Below, in pieces: positions 1 to 8,369 of a stretch of 64,000 bases of DNA. The position numbers were made by a program, and so were the translations under genes. The notes under the pieces were generated by a model. It ran no database searches and was not told where the DNA came from. It saw nothing but the letters and a program-made list of their open reading frames with translations. The stretch comes from Saprospiraceae bacterium. Its GTDB lineage: Bacteria > Bacteroidota > Bacteroidia > Chitinophagales > Saprospiraceae. The stretch covers positions 2,480,501 to 2,544,500 of the forward strand of contig JADJRO010000001.1 in the NCBI GenBank assembly GCA_016712145.1, read 5' to 3'. How positions within the stretch are numbered: the first letter of the stretch is position 1; each line of letters begins with the position of its first letter.

Positions 1-956
1 TTGTGACAGCTGCTATCATAAATTAATTCATTGGCATGCCCTTTGGAATTAGCCCAGGTTTGAAAATTAGTACTGGTATCTGCCCAGGTCATAGGATGCC
101 ACCAACTGCCTTGCTTTAGATTTTTAGGATTCGAAATATCCAATACTTCCATTCCATAATAATCCAAGCTTACAAACGCATAGTGCTTATAAATGCATAT
201 TGCATTGTAGGCAGTAGCTTTATCAATTAGGGGTGCAAAGCAGTATTGTGCTATTTGTTGAATTTTCAATGGATTGGAAACATCTAACAATCGCAGTCCG
301 CCACGATCATAACATATATAAGCAATGGAATCTTGTACCCAAATCCCCCTTGCATTATAAGCAGCCACATTAGAAGAATCTTTATGCGGAAAGGAATTGT
401 TAAGCTTGGTTTGGCTCTTAAAAACAATTTTGTTTTTGTCTTGGATATCTAAAATGATCAACCCATTGCGCATAGCAGCTAAATACGCTAAACCGTTTTG
501 TATAAAAACACTTCCAGCTCCGCCGATACTCCCCGGATGAACGTAATAATCCGTGACCTTTGCCTGCAATGGATTTTTCACATCAATGATTGCTAAACCT
601 GCTTCCTGATTGGTGTTCCAAATATCTCCCAATGTCAAGTAAAGTAATTGACCTTCTTGTACGACTTGAATGGCATCCAAATTTCCAAAAAGAGTCGGTG
701 AAATAGTTGCTACTAGTGTCGGATTATTAACCGATGAAATATCAAATATTTTAAGTCCTGCATTTTTACTGGTAATATAAACAAACGGACGATCCAATCG
801 ATCCTTTTTAATTGAAATATGAATACCAAATGCTGGATTTGAAAAAAATTCATCCCTTTGAACTAAGGATGTAGGTGGATTGCATTGTGCCTTTATGGAA
901 TGTTGAATGTAACAAACGCAAAATAATGTAAAAATGAATAATTGAATGTTTTTCAT
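1..956 (-). CDS. LVIVD-repeat secreted protein, partial (C-terminus off the left edge)
   Basis: The minus-strand frame opens with ATG at 956 and stays open to base 1, giving about 318 residues without a stop. It starts with a signal peptide (lysine-rich start, hydrophobic stretch, then KAQC). The body carries repeats of the form GLKIFDIS, GLAIIDVKNP, GLIILDIQD, GLRLLDVSNP and GMEVLDISNP. This is the LVIVD repeat, which builds an extracellular beta-propeller. It lies 7 bases downstream of the two-TM gene at 964-1647 and is probably cotranscribed with it. In Bacteroidota such proteins are surface or secreted, but no enzymatic role can be read from this part. A T9SS sorting domain could lie beyond the edge. 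The repeat family is clear; the function is unknown. Confidence 0.8.
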   Translation of the reverse strand, partial: MKNIQLFIFTLFCVCYIQHSIKAQCNPPTSLVQRDEFFSNPAFGIHISIKKDRLDRPFVYITSKNAGLKIFDISSVNNPTLVATISPTLFGNLDAIQVVQEGQLLYLTLGDIWNTNQEAGLAIIDVKNPLQAKVTDYYVHPGSIGGAGSVFIQNGLAYLAAMRNGLIILDIQDKNKIVFKSQTKLNNSFPHKDSSNVAAYNARGIWVQDSIAYICYDRGGLRLLDVSNPLKIQQIAQYCFAPLIDKATAYNAICIYKHYAFVSLDYYGMEVLDISNPKNLKQGSWWHPMTWADTSTNFQTWANSKGHANELIYDSSCH

Positions 957-963
957 TACATCA

Positions 964-1647
964 TTACTTTTTATCTCCCGAAATTGATGGTTCACAATAT
1001 TTTTCAATCAAACCCAACATCTTTTCAGTATTTGCATTTTGTTTATCTGATAGTTCCTTCAATTGATCTAAACTTAGATTTTGGCCTTGCTGTGCCATAA
1101 ATGTATTTAGATTCATTACATCTGAAAACCAATTGGTAAGTATGACCATCAATTGAGCCAAATTTGCCCGACTGCTTTGTAAATCAAGTGGAGGCTTATA
1201 GATAAAATGTGTGACTATATCAATCAAACCAATGGCACCAAAGGCCATAGAAAAGAAAACCTTGTCCTGGGCCGCAAAAATAATTGAAGTTACTATTAAT
1301 GCAACTCCGAGATAAAATGCAAACAAATACATTAATAAGACATATTGATAAGCACTTTTGGCATCTTTAATAACGTCTTGTAAAGATTCTTTGAGGCTAA
1401 TTATAGTATCGTAGGTATTTAAAACACTTCGATTCATAGCATCAAATTGTACTTTCATGTAATTTTCCTGCGGAGCCTGATTTTGCAAAGCTTGTGTACC
1501 CAGTCCTTTTATAGCATCCAAAATGTATTTCAACTCCTTTTTATCTTCGGGTTTCAACAAGGATTCCTGATCCAGTGTAGCTCCAATGTTCATGTTTTCA
1601 AACAAGGCTTTCTGCATATAGTCAAAAGCAAGGGATTTGTTTTCCAT
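964..1647 (-). CDS. Two-TM membrane protein of unknown function
   Basis: This 227-residue protein is not recognised with confidence. Residues 1-100 are soluble, charged and probably helical. Two adjacent hydrophobic helices follow at about 102-125 and 130-150, then a soluble helical tail. The hairpin with both ends on one side loosely resembles the two-TM domain found next to TRADD-N-like signalling modules in bacteria, but I cannot confirm that. There is no signal peptide. It sits just upstream of the LVIVD-repeat gene on the same strand with a 7-base gap, so the two are likely one transcript. The call as a real gene rests on length, start ATG and plausible composition. Confidence 0.6.
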   Translation of the reverse strand: MENKSLAFDYMQKALFENMNIGATLDQESLLKPEDKKELKYILDAIKGLGTQALQNQAPQENYMKVQFDAMNRSVLNTYDTIISLKESLQDVIKDAKSAYQYVLLMYLFAFYLGVALIVTSIIFAAQDKVFFSMAFGAIGLIDIVTHFIYKPPLDLQSSRANLAQLMVILTNWFSDVMNLNTFMAQQGQNLSLDQLKELSDKQNANTEKMLGLIEKYCEPSISGDKK

Positions 1648-1740
1648 TTTATTTTTATTTGATATTTATAAAATAATATAGTAAAATAAAATTAATATAA
1701 TTAGAATTTGTAAAATGTATATTTTCCTAGTTGTTTTCTT

Positions 1741-1790
1741 AGCCACGAATGCACGAATTAAATACGAATGAAGAAATACGATTCACAATC
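1741..1790. repeat. Short iterated ACGAAT sequence in an intergenic gap
   Basis: Between two minus-strand genes the sequence contains ACGAAT at about 1745, 1753 and 1764 and ACGATT near 1778, separated by short AT-rich stretches. It encodes nothing obvious. It looks like a dispersed intergenic repeat rather than an operator, but copies elsewhere in the genome cannot be checked from this window. Confidence 0.4.
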
Positions 1791-1807
1791 TATAATAGTA
1801 ATTACAT

Positions 1808-2362
1808 TCAAGCCATTAAATAGTTACTTTTAACAAGGCCTGATTCACCTATCCGATTAAATGAGCTTCCATGATCCGTACTTTTATAAATATACGACCA
1901 TTTGGTACCTATCCAAATAGGTCCATCATCACCCCTCGCTGCACAAAATACACCTAAATTTCGCAAGAAGTCAACCACAACCGATTTCCATCCTTGACTC
2001 GCTTGATCAAATAAAAAAAGAAACGGATCCGCTGCATTGCTTCTGAAGATGCCGGCAATTAAATCGTTCTTTTGATTGCATATCTGCGTTTGAATATTAT
2101 TTGTAATTCTTGCTGACACAGGAATTGTTGGGAGTTGCTTGAATATAACCATTGGATCTGTGGTGTTCCCTTTGAATACGATTCCCTTCGTTCCAGGTGT
2201 TCCAGTTAAACCATAAAAGATATCATGATTTGGTGCAATGGCCAATTTGGGAAAAATACCAGCCGGCAATCCACTTGTCCAGAGCCCCCAGCTGGCTTGT
2301 GCTGATGAATTTACAGTCAGAAAAAGATAGATAACAATGAAAATGAATTCTACTCCCTTCAT
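1808..2362 (-). CDS. Secreted BNR/propeller-type protein, short and probably truncated
   Basis: This 184-residue protein has a signal peptide (hydrophobic residues 5-20 ending SSAQAS). A repeat near the C-terminus reads IYKSTDHGSSFNRIG, a BNR (sialidase/sortilin-type) Asp-box repeat with the usual S-x-D-x-G-x-x-F core. Earlier segments (IFYGLTG, DLIAGIFRS, GPIWIGT) look like propeller blades. Family members normally carry many more blades and often a T9SS tail. Here the protein ends a few residues after one Asp box, with the iterated ACGAAT sequence just downstream. It is probably a remnant or an early-terminated copy. It may still be expressed, since the start and signal peptide are intact. 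Confidence 0.6.
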   Translation of the reverse strand: MKGVEFIFIVIYLFLTVNSSAQASWGLWTSGLPAGIFPKLAIAPNHDIFYGLTGTPGTKGIVFKGNTTDPMVIFKQLPTIPVSARITNNIQTQICNQKNDLIAGIFRSNAADPFLFLFDQASQGWKSVVVDFLRNLGVFCAARGDDGPIWIGTKWSYIYKSTDHGSSFNRIGESGLVKSNYLMA

Positions 2363-2375
2363 TGGTTCGAATTAA

Positions 2376-2407
2376 TTGAGCTTTATATAGCAAACTTAAT
2401 AAATTTG
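2376..2407 (+). promoter_or_regulatory. Candidate Bacteroidota promoter for the LTA-synthase-like gene
   Basis: TTG at 2376-2378 is followed 21 bases later by TAAATTTG at 2400-2407, matching the TAnnTTTG -7 box of Bacteroidota. The start codon at 2454 is 46 bases downstream. The match is by eye. Confidence 0.4.
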
Positions 2408-2453
2408 CGTGAATATCTCAACAGATTAAAATCAACTCAATCAATCACTTACT

Positions 2454-4418
2454 ATGGACTTAAAGCTAAAAATGAACTTAGGGAGATATGGTTTACTTTT
2501 TTCATATATAATCTTCTTTTGTGTTTTTAGTCTATTCATTCGCTTTTCATTCATCTTTCTTTCATTTGATAAGCTGGAACTTAGTTTTTTAAATTTTTTT
2601 AAAATATTTACCTATGGTTATGTATTTGATCTAGGTGCAGCAATCTTTATGAGCTTAGTTTACACGGTTTATCTATTGTTATTTCCAAAATTTTTAATTG
2701 GGACACTTCTAGATAAAATTATAAGCTATTTTCTACTTTTTATTTTGTTGTTTATTGTTGTATTTGGATTTCTGGCTGAATTTCCATTCTGGGCTGAATT
2801 TAATACACGATTCAATTTTATAGCAGTTGATTATTTGATTTACACCTTTGAAGTGGTAGAGAATATAAAACAATCTTATCCATTGCCTCTGATATTTGGT
2901 ACCGTCTTTTCAATTATTTTCTCCTTTTTTTATATTGCTTATAAATTACGCTTATCTAGTGGTACATTTCAATCCAAAGTTAATTTTATAAATCGGCTAA
3001 AAGTTTTGGCTCCTGTATTGATAATAGCTAGTTTCTATATTTATTTTATAGAAAATAAACAAGCCGATTGGAGTCAAAATATATACAACAACGAACTATC
3101 AAAAAATGGAGTATATTCCTTTTTTGCAGCATTTAGATCCAATGAATTGGATTATGAAACATTTTACGATACGATCCAAGTTGAAAAGGCTTTTACAGAA
3201 ATTAAACAAGAAATTAAACAAGAAAATCAAACATATATTGGGACGGAATTTTGGGATTTAAAACGGGATGTAAAACAAGATAGCGCGGAAACAAATCCGG
3301 ATATTGTATTAATTTGCCTTGAAAGCTTTAGTGCGGACTTCATGGGCAGCTTTGGAAATTCTAAAAATATAACGCCCTACTTAGATAAATTGGTAAGTGA
3401 AAGTATTTTCTTTTCCAATTTGTATGCCACCGGAACTCGCACCGTACGTGGTATGGAGGCTTTGACTTTGTGTGTGCCACCAACCCCTGGAAACAGCATT
3501 GTTCGAAGACCAGACAATCAAAATCTTTTCTCCATTAACACGGTCTTACAAAAAAAGAATTATGAATCTTACTTTGTCTATGGAGGAGATGGCTATTTTG
3601 ATAATATGAACAATTTTTTTGGTGGACAAGGATTCAACATCATTGACAGAAACCGCGGAAATCCATTGACAGATAAAATTAAAACAAGCCGGCAAAATAT
3701 CCCTGATGAAGAAGTTCAATTTGAAAATGCCTGGGGTGTTTCTGATGAGGATATTTATAATCGCCTCCTCAAGGAACAAGATAAAAATTATAAAAAGCAA
3801 CAGAAGGGATTCTATTTTGTAATGACTACTTCCAATCATAAACCCTATACTTTTCCAAAGGATAAAATTGATTTACCTCAAGGAAGCCGGGATGCGGCAG
3901 TAAAATATACAGATTATGCAATTGCAAAATATCTGGAAGAAGCAAAAACAAAAGCTTGGTTTAAAAATACCGTCTTTCTTATTGTTGCTGATCACTGTGC
4001 AAGCAGCGCTGGAAAGTGGGATATCAACATTTCAAAATATTTAATTCCTGCCTGGATTTATAATAGCGGTAAACAAGCCGAAAAAATCACGCGATTGGTT
4101 TCACAAATTGATTTAATTCCCACTTTGTTTGGAATTTTAAATTGGAATTATCAGTCTGAATTTTATGGAAAGGATATTTATAAAATGAAAGAAACTGAAA
4201 ATCGGGCATTGCTTGGAAATTACAGAACGCTTGGATATTTAAGTCCATCAAATTTTTTAATTTTAAATGACCGAAAGAAAAGCTATGAATGGAATTATAA
4301 AGACAATCCGGAAAATTTAGAAGAAATAAGTCCGGTGAATTCACTTAACAGGCTTAAAATAATTTCCTATTATCAAACTGCCAGTTATCGATATAAATAT
4401 GGAAAAATGAAACAATAA
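2454..4418 (+). CDS. LTA synthase family sulfatase-fold membrane transferase
   Basis: This 654-residue protein has five hydrophobic helices in residues 10-200 and then a periplasmic alkaline-phosphatase-superfamily domain. The domain shows NPDIVLICLESFSADFMG (metal-binding acidic residue and ESxS), TGTRTVRGMEAL (candidate catalytic Thr), TSNHKPY and VADHCAS (metal-binding Asp-His). This layout is that of lipoteichoic acid synthase / phosphoglycerol transferase family proteins. In Gram-negative Bacteroidota these probably transfer phosphoglycerol or phosphoethanolamine to envelope glycans or lipids; the substrate is unknown here. It heads a plus-strand run in which the Cdd1-like and GNAT genes follow almost without gaps. 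The family call is firm; the substrate is inference. Confidence 0.85.
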   Translation: MDLKLKMNLGRYGLLFSYIIFFCVFSLFIRFSFIFLSFDKLELSFLNFFKIFTYGYVFDLGAAIFMSLVYTVYLLLFPKFLIGTLLDKIISYFLLFILLFIVVFGFLAEFPFWAEFNTRFNFIAVDYLIYTFEVVENIKQSYPLPLIFGTVFSIIFSFFYIAYKLRLSSGTFQSKVNFINRLKVLAPVLIIASFYIYFIENKQADWSQNIYNNELSKNGVYSFFAAFRSNELDYETFYDTIQVEKAFTEIKQEIKQENQTYIGTEFWDLKRDVKQDSAETNPDIVLICLESFSADFMGSFGNSKNITPYLDKLVSESIFFSNLYATGTRTVRGMEALTLCVPPTPGNSIVRRPDNQNLFSINTVLQKKNYESYFVYGGDGYFDNMNNFFGGQGFNIIDRNRGNPLTDKIKTSRQNIPDEEVQFENAWGVSDEDIYNRLLKEQDKNYKKQQKGFYFVMTTSNHKPYTFPKDKIDLPQGSRDAAVKYTDYAIAKYLEEAKTKAWFKNTVFLIVADHCASSAGKWDINISKYLIPAWIYNSGKQAEKITRLVSQIDLIPTLFGILNWNYQSEFYGKDIYKMKETENRALLGNYRTLGYLSPSNFLILNDRKKSYEWNYKDNPENLEEISPVNSLNRLKIISYYQTASYRYKYGKMKQ

Positions 4419-4424
4419 CAGCAA

Positions 4425-4712
4425 ATGGATACCGATATAAAACATAAAACCTTAATAGAATTACAAAAAATACCATCGATTGGCAAAGCCTGTGCATTGG
4501 ACTTATGGAATATTGGCATACGGAAACAGTCGGACTTAAAAGATAAAAATCCCTTGGAATTATACCTTCGGCTCAATGAAATTACAGAACAAACACATGA
4601 TATTTGTATGCTCTACACCTTTCGGTGCGCCGTTTACTTTGCTTCTGAAAAAACACACGAAGCCCAAAAATTAAACTGGTGGTACTGGAAGGACAAAAAA
4701 TACAATGAATGA
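4425..4712 (+). CDS. Helix-hairpin-helix protein, Cdd1-like
   Basis: This 95-residue protein contains a helix-hairpin-helix core (LQKIPSIGKACALDLWNIGI) followed by a conserved LY...R segment and the tail WWYWKD. The size and pattern fit the 'pathogenicity locus' Cdd1 family, also annotated as mitomycin-resistance-like; despite those names its function is unknown. HhH motifs usually bind DNA non-specifically. Its stop overlaps the start of the next gene by four bases (ATGA), so translation is probably coupled. Confidence 0.75.
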   Translation: MDTDIKHKTLIELQKIPSIGKACALDLWNIGIRKQSDLKDKNPLELYLRLNEITEQTHDICMLYTFRCAVYFASEKTHEAQKLNWWYWKDKKYNE

Positions 4713-5266
4713 ACCCAAAAGCAGCTGATCTAAGTATTCGTGAATTACAAACTGAGGACCTTGATCCGCTGATTGCATATTGGACTCAGGCAGATCCCGC
4801 TTTTTTAACAAATATGGGTGTTGATCTTACCAAAATGCCGAAGGAATCAGAATGGCGAGCATTTCTATCCAAACAACTTACCCAAACGTATTACGAAAAA
4901 GAATCCTATTGCTTAATTTGGTTATTAAATAATAAAGCAGTTGGACATTCCAATATCAGTAAAATAAGTTTTGGTGAGAATGCGTTTATGCATCTTCACT
5001 TATGGAAACCGGATCATCGAACAAAAGGACTTGGAATCCAATTTGTACAAAAATGCATTCCCGTCTTTTTTAAGAACATGGAATTGAAAGAATTGTATTG
5101 TGAACCGTATGCTTTAAATCCGGGACCCAACAAACTCTTGCAAAAAATTGGATTTAATTTTGTCCATCAATACATCGGAGTCCCTGGTTGGCTAAATTTC
5201 GAACAAGCGGTAAACCTTTGGCAATTGACTAAAGAAAATTATTTAAATTTGAAAAATAATTGGTAA
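4709..5266 (+). CDS. GNAT-family N-acetyltransferase
   Basis: The 185-residue sequence opens with IRELQTEDLDPLIAYW, the usual beta1-alpha1 of GNAT enzymes. It continues with a central strand (MHLHLWKPDHRTKGLGIQF) whose RTKGLG segment is the acetyl-CoA pyrophosphate-binding loop, and then KLLQKIGFNFV. This is a small-molecule or ribosomal-protein-type acetyltransferase (RimJ/RimL-like length) of unknown substrate. It overlaps the upstream HhH gene by four bases. Confidence 0.8.
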   Translation: MNPKAADLSIRELQTEDLDPLIAYWTQADPAFLTNMGVDLTKMPKESEWRAFLSKQLTQTYYEKESYCLIWLLNNKAVGHSNISKISFGENAFMHLHLWKPDHRTKGLGIQFVQKCIPVFFKNMELKELYCEPYALNPGPNKLLQKIGFNFVHQYIGVPGWLNFEQAVNLWQLTKENYLNLKNNW

Positions 5267-5280
5267 CCGGTTTAAAAATC

Positions 5281-5772
5281 ATGCAAAAAATTTTACTTCT
5301 AATCTGCACCTGGATTCCCATTGGACTTTCAGCACAGCAGGATGATTCGTTGCGTTCTGATTCGATTCCGCCACTTAATTTAAAAATTTTGGAATTTGTT
5401 CAATCTAAAATCGGAAAAAAAGTAGACCGTGGTGAATGTTGGGACCTGGCTGCTCAAGCTTTAGACCTTGCTGGGGCCACGTGGAATCATCAATACAAAT
5501 TTGGAAAACTACTTGAATTAGAAACAGATACCATCTATCCTGGAGATATCATTCAATTTGAACGCGTAAAACTCAAGTACGTCAAAAATGGCATCACCTT
5601 TCATGAAGAAATGAAACATCATACTGCCATAATTTATGAAGTACTATCAAATACCGCTTTTACATTGGCACACCAAAATACAGGATTCTCAGGAAAAAAA
5701 GTTGGCCTCAGCCCAATTGATCTGGAAACCCTTAAAAGAGGGCGAATTAAACTCTATAGACCCACACCTTGA
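5281..5772 (+). CDS. Secreted CHAP/NlpC-like cysteine-proteinase-fold protein
   Basis: I chose ATG at 5281 because it gives a clean signal peptide (hydrophobic 4-18, then LSAQ). An upstream TTG in frame at 5260 would overlap the previous gene and extend the leader. The mature part has a Cys-containing helix start (VDRGECWDLAAQALD) and a downstream HHTAIIY segment. This Cys...His arrangement is that of papain-like CHAP/NlpC-P60 folds, and the GECWDLA motif recalls the BBC1/AIM3-type cysteine-proteinase fold. It could be a cell-wall or glycan-associated hydrolase, but activity is not proven. It has 163 residues. Confidence 0.6.
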   Translation: MQKILLLICTWIPIGLSAQQDDSLRSDSIPPLNLKILEFVQSKIGKKVDRGECWDLAAQALDLAGATWNHQYKFGKLLELETDTIYPGDIIQFERVKLKYVKNGITFHEEMKHHTAIIYEVLSNTAFTLAHQNTGFSGKKVGLSPIDLETLKRGRIKLYRPTP

Positions 5773-5793
5773 ATTTTGTAATATGGGAGTCTA

Positions 5794-7227
5794 TTGAAAA
5801 CTAATCTTTTATATATACTTACAGACATTCGTTTTTGGATTGTATTGTTCTTTGTGGTTCGTCTTCATGGAATTACAAGACCTCCTCTTGAGTTTGCTCA
5901 TAATTGGAGACAAACCACCGTTTGCATGGTTTCTAGAAATTTCCTTGAAACCGATGCGAATCTTTTCTATCCAAGATTAGATATAGCAGGTGAAAAAACT
6001 GGAATTACAGGAATGGAGTTTCCAATATTTAATTATTTAATTTTTTTAGTATCTAAAATATTTGGTTACGAACATTGGTATGGCCGGCTTATAAACTTAA
6101 TTATTTCGAGCATTGGAATGTGGTATTTTTACCTCCTCCTTAAAAAATATTTTACAATAGAAATTGCTAAAAATGCAACATTCATCTTAATTTTTTCTAT
6201 TTGGTTTAGTTACTCCAGAAAACTTATGCCAGATACATTTTCAATGTCTTTTATATTGGCAGCATTATACTACGGTACAAATTATTTTGATAATCCTGCA
6301 AAAAAAATAAATCTACTACTTTATTTCCTATTAGCATGTATTGGGATTCTTAGTAAATTAACTTCTGGATATTTATTAGTACTTTTTCTGGTATTTATTT
6401 TCAAGGATAACCATTCGTTTTGGGTTAAACTTAATTTCATTCTTACCAGTTTGTTGGTGCTCGTTTTTCCTGCATTTTGGTATTTTTATTGGGTACCAAA
6501 CTTAGTAAGTGAGTATGGTTTTTGGCATTTTTTTATGGGAAAACCCATTGTGGAGGGCTTTAGGGAATTGCTTATTGATTGGTCAGAATCTATAAAAAAG
6601 TTTTATTCCTCAGGAATTAAATACATTGCATTTGGATTTTTTACAATCGGTTTGATTAAATCTATTTTTGAAAAAAATCAATTACTTCTCTATGTGTTTT
6701 CAATTTGCTTAAGTGCATTTTTTATAGTCATGTGCAAATCCGGCTGGACTTTCGCACATCACGAATATTACATCATACCATTTGTACCTGTAATGTGTTT
6801 ATTTGCTGCATCTGGATTGAGTTTGATAAAAAACAGTATTTTCAAATATTTAATTCTAATTGCCATTGGATTCGAAGGCTTTGTTAATCAAAAACACGAT
6901 TTTAGAATCAAAGAACCATTTGGCAACTTGATATTTCTTGAGAAAGACTTGGATCAGTTTTCTATAAGGACAGATTTAATTATGATAAATAGCGGATTAT
7001 TTCCAACGCCTATGTATTTTGCTCACCGAAAGGGTTGGGTTGAAAGCAATGACAAAATAATTAATAAAGACTATATGGATGCCGCTATAAATTTGGGTCT
7101 AAAATATGTGGTGATTCTTAAAAGAGCATTGGGCACAGAAATTAAATTAGATTATCCTTGCATATTTAATACGCAGGACTATGCGATTTATAAAGTGTCA
7201 GATCAAAATTCTCCTAACAGTAAATAA
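5794..7227 (+). CDS. GT-C type membrane glycosyltransferase (GT39/ArnT-like)
   Basis: The start is TTG at 5794, since the only nearby ATG (5783) runs into a stop. GGGAG lies four bases upstream. The 477-residue protein has about ten hydrophobic helices. An N-terminal extracytoplasmic loop carries HNWRQTTVCMVSRNFLE and the acidic stretch DANLFYPRLD, as in GT-C enzymes that take sugars from polyprenyl-phosphate carriers. The C-terminus is a soluble periplasmic segment. It is the first gene of a three-gene block with a GT4 and another GT-C enzyme, so the block probably builds a surface glycan or glycolipid. The donor and acceptor are unknown. Confidence 0.75.
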   Translation: MKTNLLYILTDIRFWIVLFFVVRLHGITRPPLEFAHNWRQTTVCMVSRNFLETDANLFYPRLDIAGEKTGITGMEFPIFNYLIFLVSKIFGYEHWYGRLINLIISSIGMWYFYLLLKKYFTIEIAKNATFILIFSIWFSYSRKLMPDTFSMSFILAALYYGTNYFDNPAKKINLLLYFLLACIGILSKLTSGYLLVLFLVFIFKDNHSFWVKLNFILTSLLVLVFPAFWYFYWVPNLVSEYGFWHFFMGKPIVEGFRELLIDWSESIKKFYSSGIKYIAFGFFTIGLIKSIFEKNQLLLYVFSICLSAFFIVMCKSGWTFAHHEYYIIPFVPVMCLFAASGLSLIKNSIFKYLILIAIGFEGFVNQKHDFRIKEPFGNLIFLEKDLDQFSIRTDLIMINSGLFPTPMYFAHRKGWVESNDKIINKDYMDAAINLGLKYVVILKRALGTEIKLDYPCIFNTQDYAIYKVSDQNSPNSK

Positions 7228-7228
7228 T

Positions 7229-8365
7229 ATGCAGTGGAATATTGGATTTGATGCTAAAAGATTGTTCAATAACTTTACCGGACTGGGAAATTACAGCAGG
7301 AATTTGTTGGATGGCCTGCCTGTACAGAATCCTGATTTTAACTTTCATTTATATACTCCTTTCATTAAACAAGAAGACCTATTAAATTCCTTTCATTCAA
7401 AATCATTTAATATACACCTCCCTTCCACTTCTTTAAAAGCGTTTTGGAGGTCTTTTGGCATCACCACAGATTTAATTAAGGATCAAATTCATTTATACCA
7501 CGGTTTAAGCAATGAAATTCCATTTAACTTTCCTAAAAATAAAATAAAATCGGTTGTAACAATTCATGATTTAATTTTTAAAATATATCCTAACACCTAC
7601 CCCTTAACGGACCGAATAATCTACAATCTAAAATGCAAATACGCTTGTAAGCATGTTGATTTAATTCTGGCTTGTTCAGAAAGTTCTAAAAACGATATTT
7701 GCAACTTTTATTCAACAAATCCTGATAAAATTAAAGTGCTTTATCAAAGTTGCAACCCGGAATTTAAAATTCAAAAAAATTCCGCACATAAAAAAAATAT
7801 ACTAGATAAATACAAGCTACCGAATCAATTTTACCTATATGTGGGTATTATTGAGCCCCGAAAAAATATATTGCTTTTAATTGAGGCCTACGCTCAACTG
7901 CACAATGATCTGAAAATTCCTTTGGTGATTGTTGGAAAAAACGCTGCCTTCAAACATGAATTACTAAAGAAAGCCGAAAAACTTCAACTACTAAATCAAA
8001 TTGTATTTGTACATGACTTAAAAAGTGTTCAAGACTTGAGTGCTGTATATCAATCTGCCGAAATATTTATTTATCCATCCCGATATGAAGGATTTGGCAT
8101 TCCGATACTGGAAGCAGCATTTAGTAAAACATCAATTATTACGAGCAAAAGCTCCTCCTTACCTGAGGCAGGTGGACCTCATTGTAACTATTTTAATCCT
8201 GATAATTCGGAAGAGCTTTGTTTTCAAATTGAAAAAATACTTACTGATGAAGCATTCAAAAAATCATCCATTGAAAAAACCTACCAGCATGCTGAATTAC
8301 ATTTCAATAATGCTACAATTCAGAATCAATTGATCCAATATTATAAAAACTTATTAGAAATTTGA
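7229..8365 (+). CDS. GT4-family glycosyltransferase
   Basis: ATG at 7229 lies one base after the previous stop. Reading from an earlier in-frame ATG (7181) would overlap that gene by 47 bases, so 7229 is preferred (378 residues). The fold is GT-B: an N-terminal acceptor domain (FTGLGNYSRNLLDGL, VVTIHDLIF) and a C-terminal donor domain with YVGIIEPRKNILLLIEA, then YPSRYEGFGIPILEA, where E..GFG..ILEA is the GT4 EX7E nucleotide-sugar motif. It is probably cytoplasmic and adds hexose to a lipid-linked acceptor. It sits between two GT-C membrane transferases. Confidence 0.85.
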   Translation: MQWNIGFDAKRLFNNFTGLGNYSRNLLDGLPVQNPDFNFHLYTPFIKQEDLLNSFHSKSFNIHLPSTSLKAFWRSFGITTDLIKDQIHLYHGLSNEIPFNFPKNKIKSVVTIHDLIFKIYPNTYPLTDRIIYNLKCKYACKHVDLILACSESSKNDICNFYSTNPDKIKVLYQSCNPEFKIQKNSAHKKNILDKYKLPNQFYLYVGIIEPRKNILLLIEAYAQLHNDLKIPLVIVGKNAAFKHELLKKAEKLQLLNQIVFVHDLKSVQDLSAVYQSAEIFIYPSRYEGFGIPILEAAFSKTSIITSKSSSLPEAGGPHCNYFNPDNSEELCFQIEKILTDEAFKKSSIEKTYQHAELHFNNATIQNQLIQYYKNLLEI

Positions 8366-8369
8366 TCCT